DNA of 15,124 nucleotides, from contig KQ965732.1 in the NCBI GenBank assembly GCA_001574975.1, positions 1,314,131-1,329,254 of the forward strand. Direction: 5' to 3'. The notes beneath the pieces were generated by a model, which was not told the origin of the DNA, made no database searches, and worked only from the letters and a program-made list of their open reading frames with translations. This document shows, piece by piece, positions 9,701 to 15,124 of the stretch (positions are counted from its first letter, which is position 1; the number at the start of each line of letters is the position of its first letter). The DNA is from Gonapodya prolifera JEL478. Lineage: Eukaryota; Monoblepharomycota; Monoblepharidomycetes; Monoblepharidales; Gonapodyaceae. The position numbers and the translations under genes were made by a program.

Positions 9701-10075
9701 TAACGATGATCTCATTAACGGTTCGTAAGCCCGTATTCGCGTGATTTCATGAAGAGAGTCAATTGATTTGTGATATGAACAGCGGGAGCGCAAGATATGA
9801 AAAAGGTCAATCAAATACTCACCGAATTTTTCGCCATCACGTTTCCCAACGTGGCACCGTTCGAAAAGCGCTCCGAGACAGACAATCTATCATCACGAAA
9901 TCCTCCTTCTGAAGTGACGTGCGAAAGCTTAGGAAACAATGGCGCACCTGGTCCCCAAAATCCGGAGGATTGTCTGCGACTACTGCGATATCGAGAGTAT
10001 GCTCGAAAGTGGAAGAGTGATTGGCAATTCAAGCGGGCCTTGGACACTGCCCAAATTTCGTATTTATACCAATAA
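6775..10075 (+). CDS. Stealth-family glycan phosphotransferase (GNPTAB/Xpt1-like) with EF-hand
   Basis: Exons 6775-7494, 7561-8137, 8208-8381, 8437-8573, 8639-8695, 8755-9478, 9556-9577, 9653-9720, 9783-10075 (2772 nt, 923 aa). The family transfers sugar-1-phosphate from a nucleotide sugar to glycans: human GNPTAB makes the mannose-6-phosphate precursor, Cryptococcus Xpt1 transfers xylose phosphate. An acidic cytosolic tail of about 120 residues precedes one membrane segment (about 124-146), so a type II Golgi topology is expected. CR1 is DVLFTWVNGSD (235-245). CR2 includes FDELAGTLRSA, ILKVLHHSQVF and FVYLNDDMMF (NDD 430-432). CR3 includes VTHTWHAFD and RRFRN (538-542). A canonical EF-hand loop spans 580-591 (DSNGDGKWSQQE). 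CR4 includes FMCFNDDL (817-824). The Notch and DMAP1-binding inserts of animal GNPTAB are absent, and no second membrane segment follows CR4. Sequons such as NGS and NIT fit lumenal exposure. The acceptor substrate is unknown. Confidence 0.93.
7495..7560 (+). other. Frame-neutral, stop-free intron inside Stealth CR1
   Basis: A 66-nt GTGAGA...TTGCAG intron lies between Trp240 and Val241 of the invariant TWVNGSD motif. Its length is a multiple of three and it lacks stops, so a retained form would encode an intact-length protein with 22 extra residues in the catalytic motif. The family motif forms only when it is removed. Confidence 0.88.
9556..9577 (+). other. 22-nt micro-exon of the Stealth gene
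   Basis: This exon, with TCCAG before it and GTAAGT after it, encodes VDGVSSA plus part of the next codon. Omitting it breaks the frame between exon 6 (ending at 9478, phase 1) and exon 8 (9653). Including it leads directly into the CR4 motif FMCFNDDL, so it is required by the model. Confidence 0.75.
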
Positions 10076-10115
10076 TTTATGTTTATAGCATGTTTATACG
10101 TATATATTACAGTAA
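10060..10115. promoter_or_regulatory. AT-rich segment with TATA-like sequence between Stealth and protease genes
   Basis: This block overlaps the Stealth stop and is markedly AT-rich compared with its surroundings. It contains AATAAT just after the stop, a possible 3' processing signal, and TATATATTA at 10101-10109, a possible TATA element about 126 bp before the ATG at 10235. Both readings are inference from composition. Confidence 0.35.
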
Positions 10116-10234
10116 CCCCGTTTGTGGGGAAATCCCAAGTTACATTACAATGGAAAGAACCTGTCTGGGGATGAGAGCCAGAAATTCAACCGACCATCTC
10201 CGGATAATCGTGTTCCTGACCTTTGTGTGTCCAT

Positions 10235-13200
10235 ATGCCCGCCAGGGGAATCGTGCCGCGACAAACAGGAACATCGCTCGCGTCTCATCGGCAGCTTCCA
10301 CCAGGATTCCATGATTCGACGACTCGTGATGCTCGGTTCAACGACACCCCGTTGTCGTCTCACATTGCACGCGATAGAGCAAGCAACGATGCTCAGACGT
10401 CACTTGGCGCGGGCCGTGATACTACAATGAAACAGGTGCCGCGGATGGAGAGCGCTTTCCCCGGAGCCAGGGACGAAGACATCAAACCTCGCAGGGAACC
10501 GCGGGAAAGCATGTCACGGCGGACGTACGCGGTCAATCCGCGAGCAGATCCACCGCCTCCTATTATCACGATGGTTAAGCCTCCAATCTCTGAGATGCCA
10601 GCTCCTCCTCCGCGTCGACCATCCTTTTTGGAACGCATCGGTTTGAGTCCCAAAAGCACGACATCGAAACCCCTTCCTCCTGAACCACGACCGCCCCCTG
10701 TTGCTCGCCCGGAGGTAACGCGACCATCTACCTCACATGTTCGTGGGGGCGTTGCAGTTGCTCTGGAAAATTCACCGTATCTGCGGGAACCTGGCACATC
10801 CACAAAAATAGCGATTTCGCAGAGAGCCGCGAACGCTTCCATATCCCCTTCTCAATTGCCGTCCCGAAATGCCAAGGTTTCTCCCTCCACAGCACCACAG
10901 GCCCCCGTTGGGGCGCGACGATCCACTTTGACCTCCCACACCCACCCATCAACACTGACGTCGTCGGCGAACTCGATTGGATCCGCTTCTTCTATGCGCT
11001 CTAGTAGCAAGTCTCGTGTTGGTACCTCTTCTCCCTCACGGCGAAGTTCAGACATCGCCGTACCGGTGTCTGTTTCGAGAAGTGGTAGTCTCGGTCGCAA
11101 GAGCTCTACAGTGGCTCCAACGTCGCTTCGCGCGAGCGCCAAACGCTTACATACTGGAACCTGCAATGAAAACACGGCTGCTCAGTCTGCTGTGTTCGCT
11201 AGTGTTGCCAAGCCTCTTCGAACGTCGTCCTCCCGGGAACAAATCGCGACACACTCAAGCTCCATCACCGTGCTGAGTCCCACCGCAGAACAAGTGACTG
11301 CACATCGATCAAGTGATCACGTTGAACGCCATGTGCTGCCGGTCCACAATGCGTTGCGACAAGAAGAATACAGGAGCGAGGATGAACCCGACTCTCCAGA
11401 CATTACGCGGAGCCCTTCCCGCGCGCCAATCATTTTCTCGCGTCCGGTGGAGAACGAGGTGCCGCTGCGTCGACGAAGCTCTCAGGGACGACCTGGCGCG
11501 GATCATCTCTCTTTGACACTGCCGCAATCACGGGTTGTCTACACCGCTAACGTTGGTTCCCCGTTGGACGACTCCACCCAGGAAGCACTTTCATCATCCC
11601 AAGGTCATCAACCTGGATCCTCGCTGACGTCTCTAGATGATGGAGGTGCACGCGCGGGGAGATATAAGCTCGTAAACGACTCGGTCGTAACCATTGGACT
11701 GCGGAATCTTGGGTGAGTGCGTTTGTGTGTGTGGGTTCCAGTCACGAGCAGCGGCAGAAATTGAACATGGCACGACAGGAACACCTGTTTTATGAACTCC
11801 ATTGTTCAGTGCACACTCGCGACCGAGTATTTGGTGTCGTACTTTGCTCAGGGAGAGTGGGAAAGCGACATCAACAGCAACGCTCGGAGAGGCTCGACGG
11901 CGAAGGGAAAGATGGCTCAAGGTATCGGGAACAATTCGTACTGTGAGAGACGTACAACTGAAAATGCTTTTCAGCGTTCTCCTCGCTGTTTAACGAGACA
12001 TGTACACGGACCTCTTCAACTGCTATATCGCCAAACATATTCTACCGGACGGTCTGCTCGCTGTACCCTCAGTTTTCGGGATACTCGCAGCATGACGCAC
12101 AAGAGTTTCTGCGCTGCATCTTGGACGGACTCGTGAGTCGCCTTTTGCTCTCACACAAGGTATCAGACATTGCGTAACTACTCGCACAATGTTTTCAGCA
12201 CGAAGACCTCCGAGTCCCACCCACGAAGCCCAGCAAGACTTATAGCGAAGCGGAAGTTGACAGCTGGTCGGATGAAAAGAAGGCGCGATATAGCTGGGAC
12301 CGGTTTCGGAAAGACGGGTCCAGCATTATTCTTGGTGAGTTGAGCCTTGGTGACGTGCGAGGGGACATGGAGCAAAAGCTTAGGTCGCTTCTCGCAAAGA
12401 TTTGTTTGGAGGACTCCTTCACTCCTCCATCACCTGCCACCGTTGCAAGTATCGCTCGTCCACATTTGACTTCTTCATGGACTTGTCGGTTCCCATCCCT
12501 CAATCCGGAAACGACGAACGACCTCTACTGTCGTTCTCCCGGAGATCACGATCACAAAAGCCCGTTAGTCTTCGTGAGTGCTTGGACGAATTCACGGCGG
12601 ACGAGATTCTGGACGGAAGCGAGGCGTACAACTGCGCCAAGTGCAAGAAGCCCGTCAAGGCGACGAAGCGCTTGAGGGTGTGCAAAGCTCCGGATCTGTT
12701 GGTGATTCGTGAGTGGAGATTCTGGGCTCTTTGGGTTGTGGGGGCGCCGTCCATGTCAGCGTGTTACTCACTGGGTGAATTCCTTTAGACTTGAAGCGCT
12801 TCGCGTACGACACATATTCTGGTGAAAAAATCGAGAACGTGGTGGATTTTCCGTTCTCGAACCTCCGGATCGATAACATCATGAGTGATATCGCAGGTAT
12901 GGAACTCAGGTCTCAGAGTAGACTAAAATGTTGCATTTGGGATTTACAAGCGATCCTGTTCAGGACCTGATGTCAGCCCCCCATCTCCGGTTTACGACCT
13001 GTACGCCGTATGCGGCCACTCTGGCTCTCTGCACGGGGGCCACTACGTTGCATACACGAAATCTCTTTCCCCCTACCCGCCCCTCCCCGGCTCGCAACAA
13101 TCCTCTGTGCACAGCCTCGTGGAGTCGAGCGCGCCGCTGGCGTCCCCTTGGACGCCCGACTCACCCGCACTGCCCGCGCTCCGCGAGACATGGCATCTGT

Positions 13201-13283
13201 GCAACGACTCGTACGTTTCGCCTGTGAACAAGGCCGAGGCGGTGTCGGGAGCGTATGTACTGTTTTATAAACGAAGGCGGTGA
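10235..13283 (+). CDS. Ubiquitin-specific protease (USP/UBP, peptidase family C19)
   Basis: Exons 10235-11712, 11779-11921, 11975-12132, 12199-12334, 12400-12708, 12789-12896, 12964-13283 give 883 aa. The enzyme is a cysteine protease that removes ubiquitin from substrates. Residues 1 to about 485 are disordered and rich in Pro, Ser and Arg (PPPPII, SEMPAPPPRRPSF). The catalytic domain starts at GLRNLGNTCFMNS with nucleophile Cys496, created by splicing LG|NTCF. QFSGYSQHDAQEFLRCILDG is the QDAQEF box. Two CxxC pairs (CHRC, CAKC) form the finger zinc site. HLKRF follows, and GGHYVAYT supplies the general base His804. LCNDSYVSPV holds the third catalytic position (Asn858 or Asp859). The domain closes with AYVLFYKRR. 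About 40 Pro/Ser-rich residues (810-850) separate the His and Asn boxes. The start is uncertain: ATG 10427 is an alternative, removing 64 residues outside the domain. It resembles the USP2/USP8/Doa4 type, but I assign no orthologue. Confidence 0.94.
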
Positions 13284-13313
13284 TTTTATGTATGGAACTA
13301 TTTCGCTGACATA

Positions 13314-13367
13314 ATGTACGTAAAGGCATGTTGGCAAGTCGAGAAGAAAGCGAACAGAAAGAGATGA
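13314..13367 (+). other. Candidate upstream ORF before the dioxygenase gene
   Basis: An ATG at 13314 opens a 17-codon frame ending in TGA at 13365-13367. A second ATG at 13364 overlaps that stop and opens a frame that passes over the start codon at 13473. These matter only if transcription of the dioxygenase begins upstream of 13314, which the sequence cannot show. Confidence 0.25.
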
Positions 13368-13472
13368 CCCAAATAATTATAAACGGGACGGGTGCCGATC
13401 GGCCGAGTCTCCTCTCGATCGCCACCCATTTGTTGCATTCTTGTCTCCATTCCCACTGTTCCTACACCGGAA

Positions 13473-15033
13473 ATGCCATCGATCGACGCTGCCCCGACCA
13501 ACTCCTCCGCCAACGTGCCCATCCTGGACGTTTCTCTCCTCGACGGCTCCGATGCAGACCACCGGCAGTTCGTGTTGGACCTTCGCGATGCACGTTCGTA
13601 CACCCCGTCGCGCTTCGTTTTTGTCTCGATCGCGATCGCCAACCCGTCTGCGTGCAGTTGTGTCCTCAGGCTTTCTCTACGTGAAGAACCACGGCATCCC
13701 AGAGTCCACCATCGCCGCCGTGCACGCCGAAGCAACCAAGCTGTTTTCCCTGCCGCGCGAAGACAAGGTAAAGTTCGCCACCTCGCTCAATAAGAGCTTT
13801 CTCGGCTGGGTCGAGTTGGGAAGCGAGGTGACGTACGGCAAGGTCGACATGCGCGAGGTGCGTTTCGTAGCGGTGGGCGGGGTAATGTAGCGACGACTCA
13901 TCGGTGGTTGTTTTGGTGGTGGTTGGTGGTGGTGGTGTAGGCCATGGAAATGGGCTTCGAGATCCCCCCGGCCCAGCCCAACGAGCCCATATGGCTAAAC
14001 GTCCAAGGGCCTAACAACTTCCCGCCCGAGAGCCTGATGCCCGGGTTCCGCGAGTTTATGCTGGGATATCAGGTGTGTGCAGTCGTGGGATGCGGTGGTG
14101 GCGTGTCTGTGCTAACGGTGTGGGTTTCGTGGGGGTAGGACAAATGCCTCGACTTGGGCATGAAACTGGTACGCCTTGCGTCCCCTTCCTCTCCAAGTCT
14201 TTCCCTGCGTCACGTTCTTTACCCACCCCACCCCCGGCTCTCCAGCTCCACGCCATGTCCGAAACTCTCGACCTCCCGCCAACCCACTTCGACGACCTCT
14301 GGCTCGACTCCCGCCCGACGCACCACTTCAAGCTCAACAAGTACCCCACAGTAGACCTCGCGGCCAACCCCGAGTGCGCCGGAAGGCTCGGCGTCGCGCA
14401 TCATCAGGACGAGGATATTTTGACTGTGCTGTGGCAGGATGATACGGGGGGGTTGCAGATTCAAAAGTGCGTGGGTGGGGGGGGAGAGGGGTTACGGTGG
14501 CGGTGGCGGTGTGAGCGGGTGTGAGCGGGTGTGACTCGGGGTTGTGAGGTTCATCGAAAAGACAGCGACCCTTCCACTCACCATCCTCTCTTCTCCCATC
14601 CTAACCCCCAACCCCATCCCCACCGGCGTCGCGACCCCAGCTACGACGGTCAATGGGTCGACGTGCCACCCGTGCCCGGCACGATGGTGATCAATATCGG
14701 AGACTACTGGTGTGTGCTTGAGTGGGCTCGCAACTCACGTTCTATGTCGTCCAATGTCTCGTTCCCACCGTCTCCACACACACACCAACCCTCCCACACA
14801 CAACAACCGTACACACAGGGAAACGCTCACTAGCGGCCGCTACGTCTCGACCTCGCACCGCGTGCTACTGAACACGAGCGGCAAGGACCGTATTTCGTGG
14901 GTATTCGCGTACTTTTGCTCGGGGGGGTTGGGGTTTTGGGTTGTGTCTAACAATGACGATCCGACGGTCCCGGCGCACCTCCACGGCGTGATGGCGCGAT
15001 GTGGAAAGGTTCCCCTTCTTTATGATGCCAAAG
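13473..15033 (+). CDS. 2-oxoglutarate/Fe(II)-dependent dioxygenase, isopenicillin-N-synthase-like (3' end outside window)
   Basis: Visible exons 13473-13593, 13658-13857, 13941-14072, 14139-14168, 14246-14466, 14641-14709, 14819-15033 encode 329 complete codons; the last exon ends in phase 1 at a GTACGT donor whose intron runs off the window. The N-terminal DIOX_N part is clear: VPILDVSLLDG, then the family's GFF-NHGIP element as SSGFLYVKNHGIP, and PREDK. The jelly-roll core carries the iron facial triad His214, Asp216 (HQD) and His271 (STSHRV), with DDTGGLQIQ between and the 2-oxoglutarate-binding Arg282-x-Ser284 (DRIS). WVDVPPVPGTMVINIGD is the typical strand pair. Members oxidise small molecules (hydroxylation, desaturation, ring closure); the substrate here is unknown. 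There is no targeting signal, so a cytosolic enzyme is expected. The ATG at 13473 is the first in its frame and gives the normal N-terminal length. Confidence 0.92.
14467..14640 (+). other. Long dioxygenase intron with G-rich 5' half, tandem decamer and C-rich 3' half
   Basis: This 174-nt intron is the longest in the window. Its first half is G-rich (14471-14490 has runs of 3, 8 and about 4 G) and includes two exact copies of GTGAGCGGGT (14511-14520, 14521-14530) plus a diverged third copy (14531-14540). The second half, about 14576-14640, is C-rich on the same strand. Each decamer begins with a donor-like GTGAGC, so cryptic splicing is conceivable. Confidence 0.7.
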
Positions 15034-15124
15034 GTACGTCCCCCTTCTTCTCCTTCCTTCCTTTTCCCTTTCCCCCTTTCCCCCACCATTTCACACCCCT
15101 TTCTCTTACCCCCTCTCCCCCCCC
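15034..15124 (+). repeat. Pyrimidine-rich tract in the truncated terminal intron
   Basis: After the donor GTACGT the sequence is almost purely C and T to the window end, with runs such as CTTCCTTCC, TTTCCC and a terminal run of C. It is probably the body of the intron that follows the last visible dioxygenase exon; the acceptor is beyond the window. The simple composition could also mark an assembly edge. Confidence 0.6.

Noticed and set aside
10033-10110. Hydrophobic stretch in another frame just after the Stealth stop, resembling the C-terminal membrane helix of GNPTAB
   Set aside because: It sits in AT-rich DNA where hydrophobic codons arise by composition, and no reasonable intron connects it to the last Stealth exon.
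10122-10430. Plus-strand frame of 102 codons before the protease
   Set aside because: It overlaps the N-terminal coding region of the protease in another frame and has no recognisable feature. An extra upstream protease exon in this stretch was considered, but no junction was supported by a motif.
1-15124. Prokaryotic operon, phage, transposon or CRISPR interpretation
   Set aside because: Every gene is interrupted by GT-AG introns, there are no ribosome-binding-site patterns, terminal inverted repeats, transposase motifs or regularly spaced repeats, and one gene is of a fungus-restricted type.

Overview
The window looks like nuclear DNA of a fungus. It holds a Zn2Cys6 binuclear-cluster transcription factor with a fungal-type middle homology region (a fungus-restricted architecture). 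Short spliceosomal introns (about 53-174 nt, mostly GTGAGT/GTAAGT...AG) interrupt every gene, and the intergenic gaps are compact. The lineage cannot be fixed from sequence alone; an early-diverging (chytrid-like) or basidiomycete origin is possible. I see no viral, plasmid, insertion-sequence, tRNA, rRNA or CRISPR content.

Layout, all genes on the + strand. (1) 1-1224: no supportable gene; a purine-rich block at about 956-1150 lies just upstream of the first gene. (2) 1225-5016: nine-exon Zn2Cys6 transcription factor, 1059 aa as modelled. (3) 5225-5913: two-exon small coiled-coil protein of unknown function, 205 aa. (4) 5914-6774: about 860 bp without a convincing gene, probably the promoter of the next gene. 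(5) 6775-10075: nine-exon Stealth-family glycan phosphotransferase of the GNPTAB/Xpt1 type, 923 aa, with conserved regions CR1-CR4 and an EF-hand. (6) 10235-13283: seven-exon ubiquitin-specific protease with a long disordered N-terminus. (7) 13473-15033 and beyond: 2-oxoglutarate/Fe(II) dioxygenase of the isopenicillin-N-synthase-like superfamily, seven exons visible, the last running into an intron cut by the window end.

I rebuilt exon structures by hand. A junction was accepted when it restored a known family motif across the splice (for example the Cys6 spacing, TW|VNGSD, NDD|MMF, LG|NTCFMNS, I|HLKRF) and kept the reading frame; the summed exons of each complete gene are divisible by three. 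The start of the protease and a few donor sites remain ambiguous and are flagged.

The genes do not form an obvious pathway: a regulator, a secretory-pathway sugar-phosphate transferase, a deubiquitinase and a small-molecule oxygenase. The most interesting points are the fungal Stealth enzyme (GNPTAB core without the Notch and DMAP inserts), two stop-free introns of length divisible by three that lie exactly inside the DNA-binding and the catalytic motif, in-frame alternative acceptors, recurrent GTTCGT donors, and an unidentified coiled-coil protein. I found no clear evidence of a wholly new multi-gene system.
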